This document shows, one piece after another, positions 22,945 through 32,199 of a stretch of DNA of 37,731 nucleotides. The position numbers and the translations under genes were made by a program. Below the pieces are notes generated by a model. That model was not told the DNA's origin. It saw only the letters and a list, made by a program, of their open reading frames with translations, and searched no databases. The stretch's first letter is position 1, and every line of letters begins with the position of its first letter. The stretch is from NCBI GenBank assembly GCA_016234595.1, contig JACRBG010000021.1:1-37731 (forward strand), given 5' to 3'. Origin of the DNA: Chloroflexota bacterium (GTDB lineage: Bacteria; Chloroflexota; Anaerolineae; Aggregatilineales; J027).

Positions 22945-24693
22945 ATGACTATCTTTGCAAATCTACATAATCGCATTGACTTGACCCATATCCCGTATAC
23001 GGATCGGGGGTCGCGGTTGATGTTGTTTCGGCGTGAACATCAAATGTATATTCGGGTGTCCGAACGTTGGGCCAAGTATGAACAAGAGATGGGCCACTAT
23101 CGCCAGCGACCCCCCATCATTGATCGCCTGATGTTTTTAGATGAGCATGACACCCCGGTCGGGTTTTCGGTGGACAGCCTGCCCTATCGGGTGGTGTGCC
23201 ATACACCCCTTGGCGATTTTATCTGGTGCATGATTGACCCGGAAACCTATCTATTGGCCCTGCCGTCGGGCAAATTTGGATTAGCATTTGAGGCACAGGT
23301 GCTCTCCGGCACACCCGATCGGCGGGGTGGGGCGCTGCATGGCAAAAGCCGCCGCCATATCGCCTATACGACCAATGCCGATTTGCTACGCAACGAAATC
23401 CACCCCGCCCCCAATGGCTACTTGCGGGTTGAGCTAGAGGTAGAAGCGCAAGCTGGGCAGTGCTTTTTGCTTAATGTTACGCCTCGCCTCGGGTTTAATC
23501 GCACCGTGCCCGACCCCGTGACGGCTATAGATCGGGTGCAGAATCGCTGGCGCAACTGGTTTAACAGTGTGCCGCCCGTGCTGGATGAATATCGTGCCCA
23601 ATATGATTATGCGTGGTGGATTATGGCGGCGGGGTTGATGAATACCCGGTTTTATTTCACCCGCGAGGCCATGAGCCCATCCAAAATTCATTATGTGGGG
23701 GCGTGGCATTGGGATCAGTTTTTCCATGCGCTGGCCTATCGGCATGTGGATGCGCAATTGGCCGAAGACCAGCTCCGCATTTTTCTGGATCATCAACGTG
23801 CCGATGGCATGATTCCCGACGCCGTTCATGACGAGGGGGTGGTTGACCATCTGACATTTCCGGTAGATGCTGACGTGACCAAACCGCCTTTGATTGGGTG
23901 GACGGCACTTAAGCTCTATGAACATTCGGGACGGCGTGATTTTATTGAGGAGGTCTATGAGCCGATTCAACGCTGGCATAACTGGTGGGTCAACTATAAC
24001 CGCGACAAATCGGGCTTATACGAATATCACCACCCCTTTTCGTCTGGCCTAGATGACAGCCCTTTGTGGGACGAGGGGATGCCTGTCATCGCGCCTGATC
24101 TGAATACCTATATGGTGTTGCAGCAGGAAAGTTTGGGGCGAATGGCCGAAATCTTGGGCGAATCGTCGGATGCGCAACGGTATCGGCAGGGGGCCGAAAA
24201 CCATACCAAATTGATGTTGGAAATGCTGTGGGATGAGCAGATGGGCTTGTTCCACTCGCTCTATCAAAATCGGCCTGTGCCAGTGGTCAGCCTGTTTAAT
24301 TTGCTGCCGATTCTGACAGGCCGCCTGCCGGAAACTGTCAATCGCCGCTTGATAGCCCATTTGACCGATCCCGCCAAATTCTGGGCGACATGGCCTTTGC
24401 CAACGGTGGCGCTGGACGACCCCAAATTTGATGCTAATCAGATGTGGCGGGGGCCAGTGTGGGTCAACATCAATTATTTATTTGTGGATGCCTTGCGCCG
24501 CATAGGGCACACGCAGTTGGCCGATGAGTTGGCCCACAAAACGTTGCAGCTCATTATGCAGCATGACGACATCTATGAATATTACAATCCGCTGACGGGA
24601 GAGCGCCCACCCAAAGCCGCCCCAATCTTTGGGTGGACATCGGCAGTATTTATTGATTTGGCGATTCAGATGACGCGGCTGAATGGGGGGTAG
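22945..24693 (+). CDS. GH63 glycosidase, glucosylglycerate/mannosylglycerate hydrolase-like
   Basis: A 582-residue cytoplasmic-looking enzyme (no signal peptide) from ATG 22945, with GAGG upstream. An N-terminal beta-rich region (about 1-215) precedes an (alpha/alpha)6 toroid. Toroid motifs are HYVGAWHWDQFFHALAYRHVD (probable acid D257 within HWDQFF), SGLDDSPLWDEG, NQMWRGPVWVNINYL, EYYNPLTGE (probable base E545) and GWTSAVFIDLA. These are landmarks of GH63 mannosylglycerate and glucosylglycerate hydrolases, which split the solute to sugar and glycerate. Characterised members are shorter, so the N-terminal domain is an extension or places it with YgjK-like enzymes. Nearby gpgS and phosphorylase genes support glucosylglycerate as substrate. 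Confidence 0.82.
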   Translation: MTIFANLHNRIDLTHIPYTDRGSRLMLFRREHQMYIRVSERWAKYEQEMGHYRQRPPIIDRLMFLDEHDTPVGFSVDSLPYRVVCHTPLGDFIWCMIDPETYLLALPSGKFGLAFEAQVLSGTPDRRGGALHGKSRRHIAYTTNADLLRNEIHPAPNGYLRVELEVEAQAGQCFLLNVTPRLGFNRTVPDPVTAIDRVQNRWRNWFNSVPPVLDEYRAQYDYAWWIMAAGLMNTRFYFTREAMSPSKIHYVGAWHWDQFFHALAYRHVDAQLAEDQLRIFLDHQRADGMIPDAVHDEGVVDHLTFPVDADVTKPPLIGWTALKLYEHSGRRDFIEEVYEPIQRWHNWWVNYNRDKSGLYEYHHPFSSGLDDSPLWDEGMPVIAPDLNTYMVLQQESLGRMAEILGESSDAQRYRQGAENHTKLMLEMLWDEQMGLFHSLYQNRPVPVVSLFNLLPILTGRLPETVNRRLIAHLTDPAKFWATWPLPTVALDDPKFDANQMWRGPVWVNINYLFVDALRRIGHTQLADELAHKTLQLIMQHDDIYEYYNPLTGERPPKAAPIFGWTSAVFIDLAIQMTRLNGG

Positions 24694-24714
24694 GGAGATC
24701 ATATAGCTAATAGA

Positions 24715-24728
24715 AGAACAATTGTTCT
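24715..24728. promoter_or_regulatory. 14-bp perfect palindrome
   Basis: AGAACAATTGTTCT is perfectly self-complementary and lies 21 nt after the GH63 stop. It could be an operator or a short transcript hairpin. No T-run follows, so a terminator is less likely. Confidence 0.4.
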
Positions 24729-24761
24729 ATGTTTGTGGGTTATATGCGCCGAATTTGAATC

Positions 24762-24777
24762 CGTTACTATAGTAACG
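24762..24777. promoter_or_regulatory. 16-bp perfect palindrome
   Basis: CGTTACTATAGTAACG is perfectly self-complementary, 33 nt beyond the first palindrome and 301 nt before the giant gene. Its form (GTTACT...AGTAAC) is typical of a dimeric repressor site. The cognate factor is not identifiable from this window. Confidence 0.45.
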
Positions 24778-25078
24778 CATGAGTTTGTATTGTGATGATG
24801 TAATTAATATGGAAATGGCTTGAATGAGGACTTTTGGATGTGGGTGGGGGAATTTTTTAACGGTTTACCAATGAGGTTGAAACCTGTGGCGAAATGATGG
24901 CGGTGATTTTTAGGACGCGGTCGCCGCGCTGAATTTAGACAAACAGACAGATCAACCCGTATGAGAGACAATTTGTAAACCGAATAATTTGTGAAATCGC
25001 GCCGCAGATATTCCTCGTTCTGCAAAACGATGTAAAATCATCCACACATATTGTTATGATGCTTGGAAGGATTTTTAC

Positions 25079-28000
25079 ATGCCCCACCAAAAAATAGCCC
25101 CGCGTTGGGTTGTAGGGGTTTTACTATGCGCCCTGCTGGTTATGGTAGCCGTACCTGCCTTATCCAGCCCTTCACAACAAGCTAATCGCCAACTGATTGA
25201 ATCCGATGCGGCGGCAGTGGTACGCGAAGGGACATGGGAGAGTCAGGTGGCGGCGGGAGCAAGCGGTAGCGCCTATATGTATAACACCCCCTCCCTTAAT
25301 CCCTCCTCATCGCAATGGGACGGGAAACCAAGTACGGCTACCTTGAGCCTCGCCTTTAGTGGGACGACGATTGAAGTGTGGTATGTGGCGGGGCCGGGGT
25401 TGGGCACGTTGGCGATTGAGGTGGATGGTGTGGTGCTACGTACCGTCAGCACGACCAGCAGCAAGACGGCCTATCAACAAAAGGCAGTGATTGACTACCT
25501 GAGTAATGAACGACACACGTTGCGGGTCTATGCCCAAGCGGGTGGGGTGGTGGCGATTGATGCGTTTATAGTGGATGATTCTCCCATGCGGGAAAATTTC
25601 ACGGGTCGTTTTAGTAACGATTTGACAGCTACGGCAGTATCTAATTCCCGTATCCAATTGACGTGGACAGATAACTTACCTGATGAGATCGAATTCTTGC
25701 TCGAGCGTTCACCAAACGGGACAGATAACTGGCTAGAAATTGGACGTACTCCCGCCAATAGTACCAACTACATTAATATATCACTGACTTGCGCCACAAC
25801 CTATTACTATCGTGTGCGTGCCTCACTCATGGGCGGCGGTTTTTCAACCTATACCAATATCACAACGACAACGACTTTGCCTTGTCCGGGTGGCTGCAAT
25901 CCGAATGTTGCAGTTCGCCGTGTGGCAGCCCCAACGGTCGGTAGCACGCCAGTCACTTATGAAGGGAGAAACCCTGCCCTTTCAAGCGATGGACGTTATG
26001 TGGTTTTCTCGACCTCAGCCCCACTTATCATAGAAGATACCAACAATCGAGAAGACATCTATCTTGAGGACATGCAAACCTGCCAAGTGTCACTCATTTC
26101 GATCATGACCAATGGGCAGGAAGGCACTGGTGATGCGAGTTATGCCGATATTAGTGGAGACGGACGTTACATCGTTTTTCAATATGGAGGAAATGGACGC
26201 TTAGTTTCCCAAGATACCAATAATTTTTGGGATGCCTATCTACATGACCGTGTGACGGGCGTAACCTCAGTCATCTCGGCTACTCCAACAGGTGAAATTG
26301 GCAATGCAGAGTCCATTCTGCCCCGAATTTCGACCGATGGTCACTATGCTTTTTTCAGCACCTCGGCCACTAACCTAATACCTCCTTATCCGAGGGATAT
26401 TGCATATGATCTCCAAACCGGGCAACTTTTCGATGCTCGGTTTGCCCCAATGGATGTTTCAGGGGATGGTAGCCGGATCGTTGAAGTCGGCCACAATTAT
26501 GTAGATGTTATGGAATGGCAGGCCAATCACTCCATTCAAGTGTACTATACACCTAACACGGGGCAAAACGGGGTTTCAGGCGTATCGATATCTGCAAATG
26601 GACGTTATGTTCTATTTGAGGGCGCGGGCCCGGACTTTGACCAAATAGGTCAGTTTACGGTGTATCGCTATGATCTTGATACAGGTGAACGTCTTCGTAT
26701 CTCAGCTGTAACTGGTCAGTCTGAGGCACGTAGTCGCTCAATTTCCAGCGATGGCCGTTACAGTCTATTTCTATCAAACAATCCCTTGAATGGTGAAGGC
26801 GACGACGTAACACTTGGAGGCGGTCTTTACCTTTATGATGCTCAAACTAACCAACGACGTATCGTCAACATAAATGCGGCTGGCGAACGCTCATTTGGGT
26901 CTACTGATTTTGGTGTGATTTCCGACGATGGCCGCTTTATTGCCTATGAGTCATATGCGAGCAACCTAGTACCCAACGACTCTAACTCAACGGTCAATAT
27001 ATATATAGTAAATTTGACGCTCTTGTCTACTCGTTTCCAACTGATTGCTCTACCTACCTCACAGACGGCGACGCAATTGACGTGGACAGATAATCTTGTG
27101 GATGAATCGAGTTGGGTTGTGGAACGTTCCTTAAATGGTCGTGACCAATGGTCTGTCATTGCCAATTTACCTGCTGATACTACATCTTATGCGGACAGTG
27201 GCCTTATCTGCTCAACCCGCTATTACTATCGCGTGCGTGCATATACCGCGAACAGCACCACCTACTCAACCTATTCGATTGTCGCATCTGCTATCACTAA
27301 TCGCTGTGTAGTCTGCGATGCCCAAAATTCCATTCATCGTGTTTCAGTGGCTACGGGTGATTTTGAAGGAAATCGTGGCTCGCCAACTAATTCTTACGAA
27401 TTACCAAGTGCCATTTCTGGTGATGGGCGGTATGTAGTGTTTGAGTCGGAAGCGACTAACCTTGTCCCGAATGACACTAATAATGTTGCAGATATCTTTT
27501 TACATGATCGGGCGACTTGCACCACGACACGAATCTCGCAACTTTCGGACGGCACTCAAACCAATGACCGTTCAGAGAAACCAGCGATTACACCTGATGG
27601 ACGCTATATTGTGTTCCATTCATGGGCGACTAATCTGTTTGCGAATGATACCAATAATCAGCCGGATGTCTTTTTATTTGACCGCCAGTTGGGAGAACTG
27701 TCGCATGTATCCCCCGCGCCACCCGGCGAGAGTTTCTGGGGAGGATATGATGCTGATATTAGCGCAGATGGACGGTATGTAGTCTATTCTTTGGGGCACA
27801 TTTATGTCTTTGACCGCCAGACAGATATAACTGAACAAATCTCTGGTACGAGCCACTGGGGAGAGTCGGGAGGTAGCGAGTTCTATCCAACTATTTCCGA
27901 TGATGGACGGTATGTTGCCTATCAATCGTACACGGATAATCTGGTGCCAAATGACACGAATGGTCGGCCCGATGTCTTTGTCTATGATCGGCAAACCCAC

Positions 28001-29551
28001 CAGACCCAGCGGGTTTCTGTATCCTCGACAGGTACTCAAGCGAATGACGATTCCGACTTCCCGCGCATATCTGGAAATGGACGCTTTGTTGTTTTCCAAT
28101 CCCGCGCCAACAATCTTGTCTCCAATGATACAAGTGGGGCGGATGTTCTCGTGCATGATTTGCAGAATCATACAACAGAGCGAGTTTCGATTAACTCGGC
28201 AGGTCAAGTGTATCAAGTTTTCGCTGGCTATCCAGACATTTCGGGGGATGGACGATATATAACATTTTTGGCTGATGGCATTATCGTGCGAGACCGACAA
28301 ATGAGCCAATCCTATGAAGTCTCCGTTTCGCCTATGGGGGCTTGGGGAACAGGGTTTTGGCCGCGGATTTCAAATGACGGCAATTTTGTCACTTTTGGTT
28401 CAGGGTCGCCTGATTTAGTGACGGGAGATTTCAATGGCGCACAAGACATTTTTGTTGCTAATGTGCATCTTACACCGCAACTGATGGCGCTTTCGGCTGA
28501 TAACATAACGAGAACCCAAGTTACCTTAAATTGGACAAACCATTACACAGTAGCCTCACATTACATTGTTGAACGTTATGATAATCTTGTTGGTTGGCGA
28601 CCTATTGCAACTTTGCCTGCCAGCCAAATGAGCTATGTAGACCTAACTTTGCGTTGTGGCTTTACCTATTCTTATCGTGTTCGGGCCTATTGGAGCCTGC
28701 CCCAACTATATTCAACCTATTCGTCGCCTATTACTGTGCAAATGCAATCTTGCTTGCCAGACTCATTGGCTCTTTTCCGCACGGACTATGCTGCGGCTAG
28801 TCTGATTTCCTCGCTGACCGATTTGCCACCCCTCGCGGCTTATAATTCTTTTAATCTCAATGCGCCTGCCAATGGGCAATTTGTGATGGGGGATTGGAAT
28901 GGGGACGGGTTGAAAACGCCGGGGGTCTATGACAACAGTGGGGTGTTCTTTTACACCAACACACTTGGCCCAACCACCACATGGTCGGCGATATGGATTG
29001 GCTTGTTGGGTCGACCTGTGGTGGCTGGACGATTTAATGGTGGGGTTGGGCATGACTGCATTGGGGCGGTGGATAGTGCTAACTTCCCACCCTATGGCAA
29101 GGCCTTTGCGCTGTATTTCACCTGCGATTTGACCCCTGCTACCGCGCCAGCCTTGACCTTCCAATGGTTGAGTGTCGTTTTGCCGGATAATCAAGGGTAT
29201 ACAGGCACACACCAATTCGCCGCCGGGGATTGGAATGGCGACGGAGTGGATTCGGTAGCAATTCGCCGAGGAGCATTTATCGCATTTACGGATATTGCCC
29301 CGACGACATTGTTATCCCAATTCAATCGGGCGCAGTATTGGGGGACACCACCTGTCACAGGTGGCAATGAAGGGGTCTTTTTGGCAGGCAATTGGAATTT
29401 GGATAGCACGGACAGTTTCGGCGTGTTTTATGCCAATGGAAATTTCTATCGGCGCGATGACCTCGATTGGAATAGCGGGGTCTATATTTTACAGCGGGTG
29501 GGCCAGCCGATTGGCACGCCTGTGATTGCTACGAGTTGGCGGCAGCAATAA
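25079..29551 (+). CDS. Giant secreted FN3/PD40 propeller protein
   Basis: A 1490-residue protein. A signal peptide (about 1-32) precedes a beta-sandwich module (about 40-165; TIEVWYVAGPGLGTLAIEVDG). Then come FN3-1 (about 183-270), PD40/TolB-like repeats (about 278-645), FN3-2 (about 648-744), more PD40 repeats (about 745-1130) and FN3-3 (about 1131-1226). The C-terminus (about 1240-1490) has GDWNGDG FG-GAP-like turns. PD40 blades repeat ISGDGRYVVF and ATNLVPNDTN(N/G) with xDVFxxDR. The first module resembles one in the lipoprotein at 36248-37408. No LPXTG, TM anchor or catalytic motif is visible. It is probably an extracellular adhesive or surface protein. The SD is AAGGA. Confidence 0.85.
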   Translation: MPHQKIAPRWVVGVLLCALLVMVAVPALSSPSQQANRQLIESDAAAVVREGTWESQVAAGASGSAYMYNTPSLNPSSSQWDGKPSTATLSLAFSGTTIEVWYVAGPGLGTLAIEVDGVVLRTVSTTSSKTAYQQKAVIDYLSNERHTLRVYAQAGGVVAIDAFIVDDSPMRENFTGRFSNDLTATAVSNSRIQLTWTDNLPDEIEFLLERSPNGTDNWLEIGRTPANSTNYINISLTCATTYYYRVRASLMGGGFSTYTNITTTTTLPCPGGCNPNVAVRRVAAPTVGSTPVTYEGRNPALSSDGRYVVFSTSAPLIIEDTNNREDIYLEDMQTCQVSLISIMTNGQEGTGDASYADISGDGRYIVFQYGGNGRLVSQDTNNFWDAYLHDRVTGVTSVISATPTGEIGNAESILPRISTDGHYAFFSTSATNLIPPYPRDIAYDLQTGQLFDARFAPMDVSGDGSRIVEVGHNYVDVMEWQANHSIQVYYTPNTGQNGVSGVSISANGRYVLFEGAGPDFDQIGQFTVYRYDLDTGERLRISAVTGQSEARSRSISSDGRYSLFLSNNPLNGEGDDVTLGGGLYLYDAQTNQRRIVNINAAGERSFGSTDFGVISDDGRFIAYESYASNLVPNDSNSTVNIYIVNLTLLSTRFQLIALPTSQTATQLTWTDNLVDESSWVVERSLNGRDQWSVIANLPADTTSYADSGLICSTRYYYRVRAYTANSTTYSTYSIVASAITNRCVVCDAQNSIHRVSVATGDFEGNRGSPTNSYELPSAISGDGRYVVFESEATNLVPNDTNNVADIFLHDRATCTTTRISQLSDGTQTNDRSEKPAITPDGRYIVFHSWATNLFANDTNNQPDVFLFDRQLGELSHVSPAPPGESFWGGYDADISADGRYVVYSLGHIYVFDRQTDITEQISGTSHWGESGGSEFYPTISDDGRYVAYQSYTDNLVPNDTNGRPDVFVYDRQTHQTQRVSVSSTGTQANDDSDFPRISGNGRFVVFQSRANNLVSNDTSGADVLVHDLQNHTTERVSINSAGQVYQVFAGYPDISGDGRYITFLADGIIVRDRQMSQSYEVSVSPMGAWGTGFWPRISNDGNFVTFGSGSPDLVTGDFNGAQDIFVANVHLTPQLMALSADNITRTQVTLNWTNHYTVASHYIVERYDNLVGWRPIATLPASQMSYVDLTLRCGFTYSYRVRAYWSLPQLYSTYSSPITVQMQSCLPDSLALFRTDYAAASLISSLTDLPPLAAYNSFNLNAPANGQFVMGDWNGDGLKTPGVYDNSGVFFYTNTLGPTTTWSAIWIGLLGRPVVAGRFNGGVGHDCIGAVDSANFPPYGKAFALYFTCDLTPATAPALTFQWLSVVLPDNQGYTGTHQFAAGDWNGDGVDSVAIRRGAFIAFTDIAPTTLLSQFNRAQYWGTPPVTGGNEGVFLAGNWNLDSTDSFGVFYANGNFYRRDDLDWNSGVYILQRVGQPIGTPVIATSWRQQ

Positions 29552-29560
29552 CCTATCATA

Positions 29561-29589
29561 CCCCTGACCCTCTTCAACAAGCGCAGGGG
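29561..29589 (+). terminator. Weak inverted repeat after the giant gene
   Basis: CCCCTG (29561-29566) can pair with CAGGGG (29584-29589) over a 17-nt loop, 10 nt after the stop. The loop is long and there is no T-run, so this is a weak terminator candidate. Confidence 0.2.
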
Positions 29590-29624
29590 GACAATAATCT
29601 CCATAAAACCCCTAACTAAAGTTA

Positions 29625-29654
29625 GTTGCACAGCGTAGCCCAATGATGCTATGC
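29625..29654 (+). promoter_or_regulatory. Candidate promoter of the YVTN-cytochrome gene
   Basis: TTGCAC and TATGCT are separated by 18 nt, about 75 nt upstream of the GTG start at 29728. Both boxes match consensus at four or more positions. By eye only. Confidence 0.3.
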
Positions 29655-29727
29655 TGAGCATATCCTCGTACATAGTCAGGAAAATTCATTAATCCATATT
29701 TTGATTTTAGGTCACAAGGAGGCACTT

Positions 29728-32031
29728 GTGAGAACTACTCATTTCCCTCGAATAGTCCGTAGGTACGGTATCTTATTTATTGGTGTTTTAGTGATGGCGC
29801 TTCCGGTGGCTGAATCTTTTGTCCGGTCAACTCCGGTGACGGCTCAGGATGCGAGTCGTTTTGCCGGGGCGACCAAATCTGGCCCGATTGCGCTGAACGC
29901 GGATGACACCTTGCTGGCAGTGGTTAACCCCGATGTTGATACGGTCTCACTTTTTGATGTGGCGGAAGATCGCAATCTGCCGCTCGGTGAAATTGCGGTG
30001 GGGGATGAACCCAATGGTGTCGCAGTTTCGCCCGACGGCAAGACGATCTATGTCACGAACACAGTGGATGGCACGGTATCGGTGCTGGCGGTGGATGTCA
30101 CCAAGCAGCCCGTCGCCGAAGTGATTGCTACGCTGGATGTTGGCACAGAACCGTATGGCATCGCGTTGACCCCCAATGGTACAAAAGCGTATGTTACCAA
30201 CGCTCGTTCCAATTCGGTCAGTGTGATTGATACGGCGACCAACACGGTTGCCAAAGAAATCGTCAATGTTGGGCCACCCGTCGGCGGGGAACCACGCGGG
30301 ATTAGCATCACCAACGATGGGGATGGCGATGATGCCGACGAAACGGTGTATATCACCCAGTTCTTTTCGTTTGCTACCCAAAATAAACTTGATGGCGAAG
30401 ACGACAGCAAGACGGGTCTCGTCACCAAGATTTCGACAGCTAACGACTCATTGGCAGGGCAAATCATCCTGACCAATCTCGCTGATACGGGTTTCAAGGC
30501 GTTGGGTGATGCTATCCGTCGCGTTGAACCGGGCAAAGACCCCACTTTTGTGACAGGGGCCTATCCCAATCAGATGCAATCCATCGGGGTGAAAAACGGC
30601 TTTGCCTATATCCCCAACGTGGGGGCATCACCGAATGGCCCGACACGCTTTAATGTGAACACCCAAGCGTTGGTACATATTTTGAATACGACCACCAATC
30701 AGGACACGGGATTAACGGTGAATTTGAATCAGGCCGTTGCCCAACAACCTGAAGGCACAGTCAAATTGTTCCCAGCTATTCCGTGGGACATCGCTTTTAA
30801 GACCCGCGAGGACGTGGGTTATGTTGTGAGTGCGGCCAGCAATGTACTACTGCGTATTCAGGTTGACCCAACCACAGGCGCGATTACGGTCAGCATCAAT
30901 CCACAGACTAGCACCGTGCTGGAAGTTCCAGTGGGTCGCAACCCGCGTGGGATTGTCATCAATAACAATGATACCCGCGCCTATGTTGCCAATAACGTGT
31001 CGCGGGATGTGACGGTAATTGACATCACCCGTTTCCCCGAACAGACTCTCGCCACCTTGCGCAGCACGGCTCTACCCGAAGCGGGGACACCAGAGGAATT
31101 GGTGTTGGTTGGCAAGGAACTCTATAACACCTCGGTGGGCGAGTTTGCCAACGATTTTGGCAATATGGCGGACAATGGTTGGCAGGCGTGCGCATCGTGC
31201 CATCCCTTTGGCCTTGCGGATAATGTGGTCTGGATTTTTGGCTCTGGCCCACGCCGCACCCTGTCGCAACATCAAGACTTTGCCGGTGGCACTTTCCGTG
31301 CTTTGAATTGGTCGGCCATCTTTGATGAAGAAGAAGACTTTGAACTGAATATTCGCGGCGTCTCCGGTGGTCGTGGGTTGCTGTTGAATGCAGACGGAAC
31401 CGCGCTGGAAGAAGCTGCCAATATCGGCGGATTGCTGATTGGTGACCCGCCCACGCTGGCTGTGCCCAATTCACAACGCCAACAATTGCAGGTGCGCACG
31501 CCGTCGGGCAATGTGGTCAATGCGTGGGATGCGATTAAGGCCTATATCCAAAGCATTCGTGCCCCCATTTCGCCACTGCGGGACAGCACAGACCCTGAAA
31601 TTGAAGAGGGCCGTAATATCTTTATTGCCAATAACTGCCAGCAGTGTCACGGTGGGTCGAAATGGTCAAGCAGTAACATTACTGGCCCCATCACCGACCA
31701 ATCGTTGATTCAAGGTGGGCAAATCGTCAGCCAACTGGCAAATGTCGGCACATTCGACCCGAACGCCAGCAACGAAGTCCGTGCCAATGGCAAACCCCCA
31801 TTGGGTGAGGCTGGCTTCGTTCCGCCATCCCTGATTAGTGTGTTTGCCTTCCCGCCCTATTTCCACAACGGGTCAGCCGCGTCGTTGGATGAGGTGTTGG
31901 GAGATCGTTTTATCGCCCATCGCGCTGCCGGGTTAGGTGGTATTGATGGCCTAAGTAATCCGGATGATCGGCGCAAATTGGTGAAGTTCTTGCTTTCGAT
32001 TGACGCCAGCACAGAACCGATTAATCCATAA
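29728..32031 (+). CDS. Secreted YVTN beta-propeller diheme c-type cytochrome
   Basis: A 767-residue protein. GTG 29728 is preferred over TTG 29701 because AAGGAGG precedes it by 6 nt. A signal peptide (about 1-40) leads to a YVTN-type propeller: VAVSPDGKTIYVTNTVDGTV, IALTPNGTKAYVTNARSNSV and RAYVANNVSRDVTVIDI, about residues 45-440. C-terminal to this is a cytochrome/MauG-like part with two haem c sites, C488-x2-C491-H492 (CASCHPF) and C637-x2-C640-H641 (CQQCHGG). Such fusions work outside the membrane in electron transfer or as diheme peroxidase-like enzymes. No cytochrome maturation genes are nearby. A strong hairpin terminator follows. Which redox reaction it performs is unknown. Confidence 0.87.
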   Translation: MRTTHFPRIVRRYGILFIGVLVMALPVAESFVRSTPVTAQDASRFAGATKSGPIALNADDTLLAVVNPDVDTVSLFDVAEDRNLPLGEIAVGDEPNGVAVSPDGKTIYVTNTVDGTVSVLAVDVTKQPVAEVIATLDVGTEPYGIALTPNGTKAYVTNARSNSVSVIDTATNTVAKEIVNVGPPVGGEPRGISITNDGDGDDADETVYITQFFSFATQNKLDGEDDSKTGLVTKISTANDSLAGQIILTNLADTGFKALGDAIRRVEPGKDPTFVTGAYPNQMQSIGVKNGFAYIPNVGASPNGPTRFNVNTQALVHILNTTTNQDTGLTVNLNQAVAQQPEGTVKLFPAIPWDIAFKTREDVGYVVSAASNVLLRIQVDPTTGAITVSINPQTSTVLEVPVGRNPRGIVINNNDTRAYVANNVSRDVTVIDITRFPEQTLATLRSTALPEAGTPEELVLVGKELYNTSVGEFANDFGNMADNGWQACASCHPFGLADNVVWIFGSGPRRTLSQHQDFAGGTFRALNWSAIFDEEEDFELNIRGVSGGRGLLLNADGTALEEAANIGGLLIGDPPTLAVPNSQRQQLQVRTPSGNVVNAWDAIKAYIQSIRAPISPLRDSTDPEIEEGRNIFIANNCQQCHGGSKWSSSNITGPITDQSLIQGGQIVSQLANVGTFDPNASNEVRANGKPPLGEAGFVPPSLISVFAFPPYFHNGSAASLDEVLGDRFIAHRAAGLGGIDGLSNPDDRRKLVKFLLSIDASTEPINP

Positions 32032-32053
32032 CTTTACACTAAGCTAGACACTG

Positions 32054-32087
32054 AAAAACGGAGGGCTGTGATAACCCTCCGTTTTTT
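32054..32087 (+). terminator. Rho-independent terminator
   Basis: AAAAACGGAGGG (32054-32065) pairs perfectly with CCCTCCGTTTTT (32075-32086) across a 9-nt loop. It is followed by a T-run, 23 nt after the cytochrome stop. The A-run on the other side would make it work in both directions. Confidence 0.92.
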
Positions 32088-32119
32088 ATTAGTAAGAAGT
32101 CAATTTTAATGCGGACTTA

Positions 32120-32148
32120 TTTACAAGTTTTATAAGCTATTGTATCCT
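32120..32148 (+). promoter_or_regulatory. Candidate sigma-70 promoter of the methyltransferase operon
   Basis: TTTACA (32120-32125) and TATCCT (32143-32148) are spaced by 17 nt, placing a start near 32155 and the ATG at 32200. It lies just after a strong terminator, as expected for a new transcription unit. Confidence 0.45.
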
Positions 32149-32199
32149 TAAGTGAATATGGAAGAGGAATGCAATTAACAGGTAGTGGGAGCTAATACG

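Larger units (their letters stand above)
24694..25078. other. 385-nt AT-rich intergenic region with two palindromes
   Basis: No coding frame is evident. It holds the palindromes at 24715-24728 and 24762-24777, listed separately. It must also contain the promoter of the giant gene at 25079, whose ribosome site is GGAAGGA. No convincing -35/-10 pair with a sensible start point was found by eye. Confidence 0.5.

Noticed and set aside
27674-28309. Open minus-strand frame inside the giant gene
   Set aside because: It is antisense to well-conserved PD40 repeats, has no SD and no recognisable protein features.
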